A DNA stretch of 64,000 nt from Pseudomonas sp. AB6 (lineage in GTDB: Bacteria; Pseudomonadota; Gammaproteobacteria; Pseudomonadales; Pseudomonadaceae). The notes under the pieces were generated by a model. It did no database searches, was not told the DNA's origin, and saw only the letters and a program-made list of their open reading frames with translations. Positions within the stretch are counted from its first letter, which is position 1. Each line of letters opens with the position of its first letter. The translations under genes were made by a program, and so were the position numbers. The stretch is from the NCBI RefSeq assembly GCF_034314105.1, contig NZ_JAVIWJ010000001.1:1365501-1429500 (forward strand), in the 5' to 3' direction. Below, in pieces: positions 29,159 through 37,857 of the stretch.

Positions 29159-30064
29159 TCAGTATCGGTTTTGTTCCGTTAGGCGTTGCACGGCTAATCG
29201 ACGATAGTGCGAGGGAGTCATGCCTTTGAGCTGCTGGAAGCGGCGATTGAAGTTCGAAATATTATTAAATCCAGACTCGAAACAGACGTCGGTCACGGGC
29301 TTGTCGCCTACTGCCAGCAGCTCGCAGGATTTGCTGATACGCAACCGGTTTACGAATTCCACAAAGCAACGGCCTGTGGCTTGCTTGAACACTCGTGAAA
29401 AATACGTTGGTTTCATACCTAGGTATTCGGCCACTTCTTCAAGTGGTAACTCGCGTGCGTAATGGGCAAATATATAGTCGACGGCCCGGTTAGTTCGGTC
29501 GACGCTGTGTTCATCTGGCAATTGTGGCGATTTGGTGCCCGACAGCAATTGAATATCATCGCTGGCCGCCAGCAACTCCAATAAAATGAAAAAATGCCCC
29601 AAGCGGCTGATACCTTTGCTGTCGGCAATTTTTTGCATCAGCTTCATGGCCAGACGGATGGTTCGCTTACAGCGGAATTCGATCCCATACTGGGCCCGCT
29701 CCAGCAGAGGAGCCAGGGTTTTGAGTTCGGCAAATACCAGGTTGCCGCTTTCAAATAATTCATCGGTAAAATTCACCAGCATGTCGCGCTTGGGTACGAC
29801 TTCGTCCTCGTCGACCTGGCTGATCCAGTTATGCGGCAGGTTAGGACCTGTCAAAAACAAGCTTTCAGGGTAGAAATTGCCTATGTAATCGCCCACAAAA
29901 ACTTTCCCTGAGCTGGCGACGATCAGATGCAGCTCATATTCCTTGTGAAAATGCCAACGCACCAGCGGGCATGGGAAACCATGTTCGCGATAGATGATCG
30001 ACAGGCCGTTATGGTCGTCCATGAGCTCATAGGATGGGTCGGTAATTCTTGTTGTTCTTATCAT
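29159..30064 (-). CDS. mtlR: AraC-family activator of the mannitol operon (MtlR)
   Basis: A 301-residue regulator. The N-terminal cupin-like sensor includes PLVRWHFHKEYELHLIVASS (metal-like His pair). The C-terminal HTH pair reads LEEVAEYLGMKPTYFSRVF and VTDVCFESGFNNISNFNRRF with MTPSHYRRL, strong AraC motifs. The known Pseudomonas MtlR lies directly upstream of mtlE and activates the operon when a polyol is present; the position here is the same. A later ATG at residue 15 is a possible alternate start. Confidence 0.9.
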   Translation of the reverse strand: MIRTTRITDPSYELMDDHNGLSIIYREHGFPCPLVRWHFHKEYELHLIVASSGKVFVGDYIGNFYPESLFLTGPNLPHNWISQVDEDEVVPKRDMLVNFTDELFESGNLVFAELKTLAPLLERAQYGIEFRCKRTIRLAMKLMQKIADSKGISRLGHFFILLELLAASDDIQLLSGTKSPQLPDEHSVDRTNRAVDYIFAHYARELPLEEVAEYLGMKPTYFSRVFKQATGRCFVEFVNRLRISKSCELLAVGDKPVTDVCFESGFNNISNFNRRFQQLKGMTPSHYRRLAVQRLTEQNRY

Positions 30065-30091
30065 GTGTAGTTCGTCGCAGTGATGTATCCG

Positions 30092-30250
30092 TCAGGCAAG
30101 TATTACTTCAGCCCGTCCCTCGCGCCAGGAATGCGGTGCGACTTTGACGACAATTTGTACGTCTTGACCCAAACGTGCAAGGCAGTCGATCATTTTTGAT
30201 TCGTCAATGCCGCAAAATTTGCCCCTGTTTGCTTGCCCCGCAACGGGTGT
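30092..30250 (-). pseudogene. remnant of a HigA-like XRE antitoxin
   Basis: Read leftward this frame gives a 52-residue C-terminal piece: GKFCGIDESKMIDCLARLGQ followed by DVQIVVKVAP and REGRAEVILA. This is the characteristic end of the HTH_37/HigA2-like antitoxin family (a GxF-GIS-x-K-M-x-x-CL-x-LG-x-DVxIVV pattern). The N-terminal HTH is missing, cut off by a stop codon upstream; no toxin partner is seen. It is therefore read as a decayed toxin-antitoxin gene, sitting between mtlR and cobF. Confidence 0.55.
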
Positions 30251-30297
30251 TCACTGTCTATAGGCTTAAAGCACGCGTCATTTGGAGTGGTTACTTA

Positions 30298-31056
30298 ATG
30301 AAAAAAATCCTGCTGATTGGTATTGGTGCCGGGCACCCGGAACAGATCACGATTCAGGCGGTGAACGCGATGAACCAGACGAATGTGTTCTTCGTGCTCG
30401 ATAAGGGTTATGAAAATGACGATCTTTTGCGTTTGAGGATGGATATATGCGAGCGCTACATCGCTCACGATAATTACAGGATTGTGCAAGTGCAGGACCC
30501 AGTGCGGCTGGAAAATCTGGGGTCTTATGAAGCGGGCATTGAAGTCTGGCATGAGCAGCGAGCGGTGCTGTTCGGGCAACTCATCGCCGATGAAGTGGGC
30601 GAGGGTGAGGTGGGTGGTTTTTTGGTGTGGGGCGATCCATCACTCTACGACAGCACCCTGCGAATCCTTGACCGGGTCTTGGCACGCGGTGCTCAGCCAT
30701 TCGATTATCAAGTCATTCCCGGGATTACCAGTGTGCAGGCACTGGTTGCTCAGCATCGTGTGCCGCTGAATCGTATTGGCGAGCCAATTCACATCACCAC
30801 CGGACGCCGATTAACGCAGCAAGACGCCCACAGCATCGAAAATGTGGTGGTGATGCTCGACGCCCATTGTGCCTTTGATCGCCTGACCGACAGCAATTTG
30901 CACATTTATTGGGGGGCGTACCTGGGCACGCCGGATGAAATCCTGATCTCGGGACCGCTTAATGACGTCAGCGCTGACATCAAACGCGTCCGTGAAACGG
31001 CCAGACGCGAAAAAGGCTGGATCATGGATACGTATTTACTGCGCAAACCTTGCTGA
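30298..31056 (+). CDS. cobF: precorrin-6A synthase (deacetylating) CobF
   Basis: Catalyses C1 methylation with loss of acetyl in the aerobic cobalamin pathway. The 252-residue protein is a SAM-dependent tetrapyrrole methylase: opening ILLIGIGAGHPEQITIQAVN, then the GFLVWGDPSLYDSTLRIL loop and the VIPGITSVQALVA run, the family signature. DTYLLRKP at the end matches CobF. ATG 30298 follows GGAG. It stands 30 kb from the other cob genes here (cobM/E/W/N), with toxin-antitoxin-like scraps on both sides. Confidence 0.92.
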   Translation: MKKILLIGIGAGHPEQITIQAVNAMNQTNVFFVLDKGYENDDLLRLRMDICERYIAHDNYRIVQVQDPVRLENLGSYEAGIEVWHEQRAVLFGQLIADEVGEGEVGGFLVWGDPSLYDSTLRILDRVLARGAQPFDYQVIPGITSVQALVAQHRVPLNRIGEPIHITTGRRLTQQDAHSIENVVVMLDAHCAFDRLTDSNLHIYWGAYLGTPDEILISGPLNDVSADIKRVRETARREKGWIMDTYLLRKPC

Positions 31057-31282
31057 GCGCGCTCCTGGCCGTGATGGCAGTACCTGTGGCACCGTAATTG
31101 AAATTTCCAAAATCTTCGTAGCTTCGGGATATCTGCTTGTAATCCCATGGCCCCCGATTCGGACCTGTGTAGAACCAAGAGTATAAAAAAGCTGCTCCAT
31201 TAGGAAAATAGCTTCTCTGGCGAGCGGCTGTGTAAATATCGGAGTCCACTGATTCGGTTGGAGGGGAAGCTGGCATCGGCAT
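31022..31282 (-). pseudogene. truncated polymorphic toxin 44-like fragment
   Basis: A short frame of 86 residues with an AAGGA ribosome-like site before its start. It carries the motif AAFLYSWFY, then GPWDYKQ and YEDFGNFNYGATGTA, the well-known signature of Bacterial toxin 44 domains of polymorphic toxins. The catalytic end after GATGTA is missing: the last dozen codons run antisense through the cobF 3' end, so the gene has been joined to cobF at about 31057-31080. Immunity gene not seen. It is called a remnant rather than an active toxin. Confidence 0.6.
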
Positions 31283-31424
31283 GGGTATCTATCCTTGGAT
31301 TGAAAACCTCAAAACTTTATCAAGCCAAGATATTCGAGACTGCACTTCACCTGAGTTTAGGAATACTCCTACATTTGAAGCTGCGATTTCGCACGTAAGT
31401 CAGCCTCAAACACCGCCATCAAAT

Positions 31425-32729
31425 TCAATGAGCGTTCCGATTCTTCGCCTCAATCCACTGCGCCATGTACTGGGTACTTTTGTGAAGGTGATGACGGAGC
31501 ATGGCGCCGGTAAAGTTCTCTGAGCGCTGTTGTTGCAGGTTTTTTCGACACTCTTCGATGCGGGTTATCAAACTAGCGCAGTGTTGCTGATGGCGATAAC
31601 GCGCAGCCACCAATGCCCAACCTTTTGCCTGCGCTACGTTCCATAGAGTTTCATCGCGATACAGTTCGACGGCGGCAGCGGCAATCTCGTTGGCGCTGCT
31701 GGCGACTGCGCCGGGCCATGGCAGTTCGCCGTGCATGGCCTCGGCGCCAATGGGCGTGGTGACGCTAGGCGTGCCGCAGAGCATGGCGTCGAGGAGTTTG
31801 CCCTTGATGCCGGCGCCAAAGCGCAGGGGTGCCAGGCAGATGCGGGCGCCGGACATGACTTCCAGCGCATCCTCGGCCCAGTTCATCACATGAAAACCCT
31901 GCGCAGCATTGTGCAGGGCGGTGGCTTTGGGTGGGGTGTAGGCGCCGTAGATATGCAGTTGCGCAGACGGCAGCTGTTGGCGAATCAATGGCCAAATTGC
32001 AGTTTTCAGCCACAGCACCGCGTCCCAGTTAGGCGCATGCCGGAAGTTGCCGATAGTGAGGAAGTGCGCACGTTCATCGAACGCTGGCCCTTGGCTGGGA
32101 ATGTCAGCCAGCATGAACGGGCACCAGTGCAGCAATGATTGTGGAACATTTAAGTGATCTGTAAGCAGGTCGATTTCTACGTCGGAGATGATCAGGTTGA
32201 GGTCAGAGCGATAAAGCGAGGCGATTTCCCGTTTAGCGACGTCACTGTCCGCCATCGGTTGCAGAATGCCGTGGGAAAGAGATCCGAAAAATTCAGTTAA
32301 ATCATCAGGCTCTGAGTTGTTCTTGAGGTGATCTTTGAGCAGCTGATGACGTGCGTCGCGTAGGCATTGCAAGTCGGCGGTCTCTAAAATCCGCAGTGCA
32401 TTCGGACAGTGCTTCTCAACGCGCCAGCCGAATTGCTCCTCCATCATGAAGCGATCAAACAATACGATGTCAGGATTAAGCTCGGTGATAAATGTATCGA
32501 AGCTGCTGTTGTTGAGCTCGATCGTGATTTCACAAATGCCCAGCGCCGAAAGATCAGCTTTGTGCTCACCTGCAGCAGCAGGACTGGTGAAGGTGATCTG
32601 CCAGCCTTGCTCCAAAAAACAGTCGATGATTTGCATCATGTGCCCACTGGCTGCCGAGGAACGCGGTTCGGGCCAGACATAACCGATGATGAGCACGTGC
32701 GTGGGAGTGCTCGGCTGGTACAGGCTCAT
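31425..32729 (-). CDS. glycosyltransferase (GT-B, group 1-like)
   Basis: A 434-residue probable glycosyltransferase. The N-terminus HVLIIGYVWPEPRSSAAS begins a Rossmann domain; the C-terminal half holds FLTIGNFRHAPNWDAVLWLK (second Rossmann entry), IYGAYTP, and LAPLRFGAGIKGKLLDAMLC followed by GTPSVTTPIGAEAMHG, the nucleotide-sugar donor site (Gly/Lys/Glu) of GT4/GT1-like enzymes. Sugar and acceptor are unknown. It is isolated, with hcp upstream and a toxin fragment downstream, so a surface or secreted-protein glycosylation role is only a guess. Confidence 0.8.
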   Translation of the reverse strand: MSLYQPSTPTHVLIIGYVWPEPRSSAASGHMMQIIDCFLEQGWQITFTSPAAAGEHKADLSALGICEITIELNNSSFDTFITELNPDIVLFDRFMMEEQFGWRVEKHCPNALRILETADLQCLRDARHQLLKDHLKNNSEPDDLTEFFGSLSHGILQPMADSDVAKREIASLYRSDLNLIISDVEIDLLTDHLNVPQSLLHWCPFMLADIPSQGPAFDERAHFLTIGNFRHAPNWDAVLWLKTAIWPLIRQQLPSAQLHIYGAYTPPKATALHNAAQGFHVMNWAEDALEVMSGARICLAPLRFGAGIKGKLLDAMLCGTPSVTTPIGAEAMHGELPWPGAVASSANEIAAAAVELYRDETLWNVAQAKGWALVAARYRHQQHCASLITRIEECRKNLQQQRSENFTGAMLRHHLHKSTQYMAQWIEAKNRNAH

Positions 32730-32805
32730 GTGGAAGACTTCTTTTGATCAGAAGGGGCAATTAAACCACAGGGCGCCAGGCGCATAGGAAGAACCGCGTG
32801 ACAGT

Positions 32806-32837
32806 AAACAACGGCCAGGGAAGCCTGCCCGTTGTTT
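32806..32837 (-). terminator. stem-loop downstream of hcp
   Basis: AAACAACGG (32806-32814) pairs with CCGTTGTTT (32829-32837), nine bases with a 14-nt loop. On the minus strand the stem is followed by ACTG rather than a clean T-run but the arm itself ends in TTT. It lies 16 bases past the hcp stop and is a likely terminator. Confidence 0.6.
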
Positions 32838-32852
32838 ATTACGCTAGAGAGG

Positions 32853-33371
32853 TTAGCCCGCGACGGGGATGCGCCAATCATCTGAACCTGAAGTGCCGCT
32901 GACTTCGTGTGTCCAGATAATTTTGCGGTAGGTGAAGTAAACGTCTTCAAGGTGGGTGAAATGCGACTGGCTTGGGTCTTGGCAGTTCGGCATCCGCGAG
33001 TTGACGTCAACAATCAGAGCGTCTTCCAGCTCGATAGTGAAGTAGTGCTCCTGGGCGCCGGACGCTGAGGTGCGAAACCACTCCAGACGGCATTTGGTCA
33101 GCATTTCGCCAGTAGTCAATGCAGTAAAAATCAAAGGCGAGGATTTGTCGAATACCTTGGTGATCATCAGCGGTTTATGTACACGCTGGCCAGTGGGTTG
33201 GCCGGACTGAGGGTCGCGCGGGATAATAATTTGATGGGCGAAGGCTTGTACCAGGATTTGGTCTTCATGACCTTCTTGGTAGATGTTGCCAACCGAGGGG
33301 GCCGTGAAAGTACCTTCGGTGATCAGACCTTGCTTGGTGCCTACGATGGTTAAATAAGCGGGTGTTGGCAT
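32853..33371 (-). CDS. hcp: Hcp-family type VI secretion tube/effector protein
   Basis: A 172-residue Hcp of the enterobacterial-like type. It starts MPTPAYLTIVGTKQGLITEG, then SVGNIYQEGHEDQILVQAF, the diagnostic IIIPRDPQSGQPTGQRVHKP, and ends GTSGSDDWRIPVAG. Hexamers stack to form the T6SS inner tube and can carry effectors. The start ATG at 33371 follows AGGAG; the frame extends upstream without features. No sheath, baseplate or ATPase gene is in the window, so this is an orphan hcp, probably serving a T6SS encoded elsewhere. Confidence 0.92.
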   Translation of the reverse strand: MPTPAYLTIVGTKQGLITEGTFTAPSVGNIYQEGHEDQILVQAFAHQIIIPRDPQSGQPTGQRVHKPLMITKVFDKSSPLIFTALTTGEMLTKCRLEWFRTSASGAQEHYFTIELEDALIVDVNSRMPNCQDPSQSHFTHLEDVYFTYRKIIWTHEVSGTSGSDDWRIPVAG

Positions 33372-33662
33372 GAAACTCTCCTGGTTTATAAATATGCAGT
33401 TCACATCGACACATACACATGCGTCGCGGAACTGGTCTTCATCAAGAGTCATGCCATAAATAAAATATCGAACAAAAACAATAGGCTATGCGATTTAACT
33501 CATGTGTATTCAAAATAAATAGCGGTTAGTGCTTACCTGCTGTGCAGGTCATTGCGCACTTGAGCGCTTGATTTTGCGCAGCATCCCAAGGTCTTGGTCA
33601 GCTGGAAACAACTCATTTTTAATGAATGGGGCGCAATCCCGCGTTGTGCAACACGTTGCGCA

Positions 33663-34031
33663 TCAATGGGTAGGGCTCAGAATTTTCCTGACCTTATCGC
33701 GCAGTTGGTCAATCGAAAAAGGTTTGCCGATCATGTGCATGCCTTTGGGCACGTCAATGTTCTCCGAATAACCACTGGCGAACAAGACCGGCAACGCCGG
33801 GCGCAATGCCAAAGCAGCGTTGGCAAGGTCAACGCCCTTCATGTCTGGCAGACCCTGATCGGTCATAAGTAAATCAAAGGTTTTTTCAGGATCACTCAGC
33901 TGCTCAAGAGCAGATTCAGCGTCAGCTGCTTCGAATACGGTGTATTTCAGCTCCTCCAGCACATCTACAATCAACATGCGCACAATGTGATCGTCTTCCA
34001 CTACAAGGATGGTGCTGGCGCCTGTGGACAT
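33663..34031 (-). CDS. single-domain response regulator
   Basis: A CheY-like receiver of 122 residues with no output domain. Acidic pocket ILVVEDDHIV, phospho-acceptor Asp in DLLMTDQGLPDM (about residue 57), switch Thr/Ser position at LFASGYSE, and Lys in MIGKPFSIDQL. It is divergent from the hybrid kinase gene (270 bases away) and may be a target of one of the kinases or a shuttle protein. Confidence 0.85.
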   Translation of the reverse strand: MSTGASTILVVEDDHIVRMLIVDVLEELKYTVFEAADAESALEQLSDPEKTFDLLMTDQGLPDMKGVDLANAALALRPALPVLFASGYSENIDVPKGMHMIGKPFSIDQLRDKVRKILSPTH

Positions 34032-34303
34032 GAAGTACTCCTTGGAATGAAAGCGGGAAAGATGGCTGATTGTCTCTGTACAGCCTGATCATCAGTGAGT
34101 AAAAAGTGACGACAAGTTCAATATTTGCCAAAAATCTATTCAAACGAGTGTTTTTTTGAGCCTATTCTAATCACAACGGCGAATCAACACTGCATGTGCC
34201 CGCTATGTACCTGAATTTTTTTATTTTTTATCTAAGATATCGGGTCTTTTCGTGATGTTTGCGGCAGAATCTGCGGTTTCGATGAATTCGCCCGGGCCTC
34301 CTG

Positions 34304-37300
34304 ATGAACCATCCGTCTTCGATTGACGAGCAACACTTTCGCAAAATGTTAACCCGAAATATCAGTTTACCTTTAGGCGTAGGGGTCCTGAGCGCCGTAT
34401 TTTTTATCGTTTTAATTACGTATTTATTGTCAACAATTCAATGGGTTGAACATACCGATAGGGTTATCAACAACGCTAACCGCTCTTTAAAGCTGTCGGT
34501 GGACATGGAGACCGGGATGCGCGGTTTCCTGTTGACCGGCGATGAGCATTTTCTAGATCCCTATGAGGTCGCTAAGCCTGCAATAAGCAATGAGCTTAAA
34601 GGGCTTGAGGAACTTGTCGCCGATAACCCTCCTCAAGTTGATCGTTTCAGGCGCCTGTCTGCTCTGCAGAACGACTGGAATGATTTTGCCCAGGAAATGA
34701 TCAATCTACGCCGCCAAAACGGAGACTATCAAAGCGCCATCCGAGCTGGGCGCGGCAAGCGGTTGTCCGACGAAATTCGTACTGAATATGAAGTTGCGGT
34801 GCAGATGGAGCAACAGTTACGTACGTCTCGCAATGAAGATGTCACTCGCACGACGATCCTGACTGTCAGCCTTTACCTGATATTTGTCTTGTCCATCAGC
34901 GGACTCGTAGCCTTCGTCGGTCGACGCGACATGCTTATGTTATCGGGGAGTTATAGCGATAATTTGAAACTGCAAGAAGACCACGCCTTACGTTTGCAGC
35001 ATGTTGCTTGGTTGCGCAACGGTCAGAGCGAGTTGGCTGAGCAGGTGCTCGGCCAACTAACGCTAAATCTTTTGGGTCGAAACGTGCTGCAGTTTTTCGC
35101 TCAGTTTCTGGGAACAGCCGTCGCAGCGATGTATGTTCGTCAGGAGAACGGAGGGTTTCGACGCATCGCTTCTTATGGTTTTTCCCGCGAACAAGAACAG
35201 CATGAACAGTCTATCTACAGCGGCGAAGGTGTGATCGGTCAAGCGGCCCAGCAGGATAAGATCATCACGCTGGACGAGGTACCACAAGACTACTTTAAGG
35301 TCAGTTCCGGGTTGGGCGAAGGTTCGCCACGTAGCGTCATTGTTGTTCCGACCAGCAACGATGATGAGGTCAATGGGGTAATAGAACTCGGTTTCTTGCG
35401 TCCGCTAACCGAGCGTGACGTCGAATTTATGCAGGTGATTTCCGATAATATTGGCACCTCTATTGAAGCTGCGAGGTATCGGCAGCGGTTGCAGGAAGTG
35501 CTCGCGCAAACCCAGCAGTTGAATGAAGAATTGCAAGTGCAGCAAGAAGAGCTGAAAACCGCCAATGAAGAACTTGAAGAGCAGTCAAGGATTCTTAAGG
35601 AGTCCCAAGTTCATTTAGAGACCCAACAGGCAGAGCTGGAGCAAACCAACGAACAGTTGGCCGAGCAAGCCCAAGCCATGGCGGATCAGCGCGATGCGCT
35701 AGATCGCAATAACGAAAAACTGAACAATGCTCAAGTTGAACTCGAAGCACGTGCCCATGAGCTGCAACGTTCCAGCAAATACAAATCAGAATTTCTCGCC
35801 AACATGTCCCACGAGTTGCGTACGCCGCTGAACAGTTCGTTGATTTTGGCAAAGTTGCTGGCGGAAAACCCCACGGAAAACTTGACTGCGGAGCAGGTTA
35901 AATTCGCCGAGTCTATCTATTCGGCTGGCAACGATTTGCTGAATTTGATTAACGATATTCTCGATATTTCAAAAGTCGAAGCCGGCAAGCTGGACATGCG
36001 TCCGGAAAACACTAGCGTGGCGCGTTTGGTTGAAGGTCTGCGGGGGATGTTTCAGCCTCTGGCTAATGACAAAAAGCTCGATTTCCAGGTTGAATTGCAG
36101 GCGGGGGCGCCAACGATGCTATTCACCGACCGCCAGCGCCTGGAGCAAGTTCTGAAAAACTTGTTATCGAACGCGGTCAAATTCACCGAACGCGGAAGCG
36201 TCAGCTTGATCGTTTCGCGCCAGCCTGGTGAGGGCATTACGTTTACGGTGCGCGATTCGGGGATCGGTATTGCTGAGGAGCATCAAGAGAGTATTTTCGA
36301 GGCCTTCCGTCAGGCTGACGGCACCACGAATCGACGTTATGGCGGCACGGGCCTGGGGCTATCGATTTCGCGCGACCTTGCCGGTCTATTGGGTGGATCA
36401 ATTACTGTCACCAGCGCTCCCGAGCAAGGCAGCATTTTCACATTGGTGCTGCCAGAGCAGTATGTCGAGCAGGTCCAGCTACAATACGGCGAGCAGCCAG
36501 CGGTGATTCCAGTGCCCCCCTTGCTGCCGGTGATCGTTCCGGCGACCGCTCTCGTTCAAGAGCCGGTAGCGCTGTTTGCCGATGATCGACATAACGCCCC
36601 TTTCAAATCTCGATGCATTTTGGTCATCGAGGACGAGGTCCGTTTTGCGCAGATCCTGTTCGACTTAGCGCACGAACTGGGATACCAGTGCCTAGTGGCT
36701 CATGCCGCCGATGACGGTTTTAACTTGGCGGTGCAATTTGTCCCCGATGCGATTTTGCTGGATATGCGCTTGCCCGATCACTCAGGTCTCACGGTCTTGC
36801 AGCGTTTGAAAGAGCTGGCGCCTACCCGACACATACCGGTGCACGTGATATCGGTCGAAGATCGGCAAGAGGCGGCCATGCACATGGGGGCGATCGGGTA
36901 TGCGGTTAAACCGACAACCCGCGAGGAGCTTAAAGACGTTTTTGCCAAGCTCGAAGCCAAGTTAACCCAGAAGGTCAAACGTATCCTGTTGGTTGAAGAC
37001 GATGCCTTGCAGCGAGACAGTATTGCCCGCCTGATTGGGGATGATGACATCGAAATAACGGCCGTTGGCTTTGCTCAGGATGCGTTGTCACTGCTTCGCG
37101 ACAACATCTACGACTGTATGATCATCGACCTCAAGCTCCCGGACATGCTGGGCAATGATTTGCTCAAGCGTATGTCAACCGAAGACATCTGCGCATTTCC
37201 ACCCGTCATCGTCTATACCGGCCGAAACCTGACCCGAGATGAAGAAGCCGAGCTGCTCAAGTATTCACGCTCAATCATTATCAAGGGCGCTCGTTCGCCC

Positions 37301-37792
37301 GAACGCTTGCTGGATGAAGTGACGTTGTTTCTGCACAAAGTGGAATCTAAACTCTCCAACGAACGCCAGAAGATGCTCAAGACCGCGCGCAGCCGCGACA
37401 AGGTGTTCGAGGGGCGAAAAATTTTGGTCGTCGACGACGACGTGCGCAATATCTTCGCACTGACCAGCGCCTTGGAGCATAAAGGCGCCGTGGTTGAAAT
37501 GGCGCGTAACGGTTTCGAGGCCATCAAAAAACTGGGCGAAGTGGACGATATCGACTTAGTGCTGATGGACGTGATGATGCCGGAAATGGATGGCTACGAA
37601 GCCACGATTGAAATTCGCAAAAACCCACGCTGGCGAAAACTGCCAATCATTGCGGTCACCGCCAAGGCGATGAAAGACGATCAGGAGCGCTGCCTGCAGG
37701 CCGGTTCCAATGATTATCTGGCCAAGCCTATCGACCTTGATCGACTCTTTTCGTTAATTAGGGTGTGGCTGCCGAAAATGGAACGTTTCTGA
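34304..37792 (+). CDS. CHASE3-GAF hybrid histidine kinase with three receivers
   Basis: A 1162-residue sensor kinase. TM helix about 23-45, periplasmic CHASE3 domain (ETGMRGFLLTGDEHFLDPY), second TM about 188-210, GAF about 235-400, a long Glu/Gln-rich coiled coil about 400-490, HisKA with His503 (NMSHELRTPLN), HATPase (NLLSNAVKFTERG, DSGIGIA, GTGLGLSISRDL), then three receivers (ILVIEDEV, ILLVEDDA, ILVVDDDV). The last has the canonical LMDVMMPEMDG. First gene of an operon with cheR, cheB, a receiver-kinase and a receiver. Receptor for an unknown small molecule; three REC domains allow a phosphorelay. No HPt domain is seen. Confidence 0.9.
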   Translation: MNHPSSIDEQHFRKMLTRNISLPLGVGVLSAVFFIVLITYLLSTIQWVEHTDRVINNANRSLKLSVDMETGMRGFLLTGDEHFLDPYEVAKPAISNELKGLEELVADNPPQVDRFRRLSALQNDWNDFAQEMINLRRQNGDYQSAIRAGRGKRLSDEIRTEYEVAVQMEQQLRTSRNEDVTRTTILTVSLYLIFVLSISGLVAFVGRRDMLMLSGSYSDNLKLQEDHALRLQHVAWLRNGQSELAEQVLGQLTLNLLGRNVLQFFAQFLGTAVAAMYVRQENGGFRRIASYGFSREQEQHEQSIYSGEGVIGQAAQQDKIITLDEVPQDYFKVSSGLGEGSPRSVIVVPTSNDDEVNGVIELGFLRPLTERDVEFMQVISDNIGTSIEAARYRQRLQEVLAQTQQLNEELQVQQEELKTANEELEEQSRILKESQVHLETQQAELEQTNEQLAEQAQAMADQRDALDRNNEKLNNAQVELEARAHELQRSSKYKSEFLANMSHELRTPLNSSLILAKLLAENPTENLTAEQVKFAESIYSAGNDLLNLINDILDISKVEAGKLDMRPENTSVARLVEGLRGMFQPLANDKKLDFQVELQAGAPTMLFTDRQRLEQVLKNLLSNAVKFTERGSVSLIVSRQPGEGITFTVRDSGIGIAEEHQESIFEAFRQADGTTNRRYGGTGLGLSISRDLAGLLGGSITVTSAPEQGSIFTLVLPEQYVEQVQLQYGEQPAVIPVPPLLPVIVPATALVQEPVALFADDRHNAPFKSRCILVIEDEVRFAQILFDLAHELGYQCLVAHAADDGFNLAVQFVPDAILLDMRLPDHSGLTVLQRLKELAPTRHIPVHVISVEDRQEAAMHMGAIGYAVKPTTREELKDVFAKLEAKLTQKVKRILLVEDDALQRDSIARLIGDDDIEITAVGFAQDALSLLRDNIYDCMIIDLKLPDMLGNDLLKRMSTEDICAFPPVIVYTGRNLTRDEEAELLKYSRSIIIKGARSPERLLDEVTLFLHKVESKLSNERQKMLKTARSRDKVFEGRKILVVDDDVRNIFALTSALEHKGAVVEMARNGFEAIKKLGEVDDIDLVLMDVMMPEMDGYEATIEIRKNPRWRKLPIIAVTAKAMKDDQERCLQAGSNDYLAKPIDLDRLFSLIRVWLPKMERF

Positions 37793-37857
37793 ACGGAACG
37801 TCTGCGATTTTGAGACCACTAAGTTGACTCTCAGACTTGAGTATCCGGATTTGCGCC

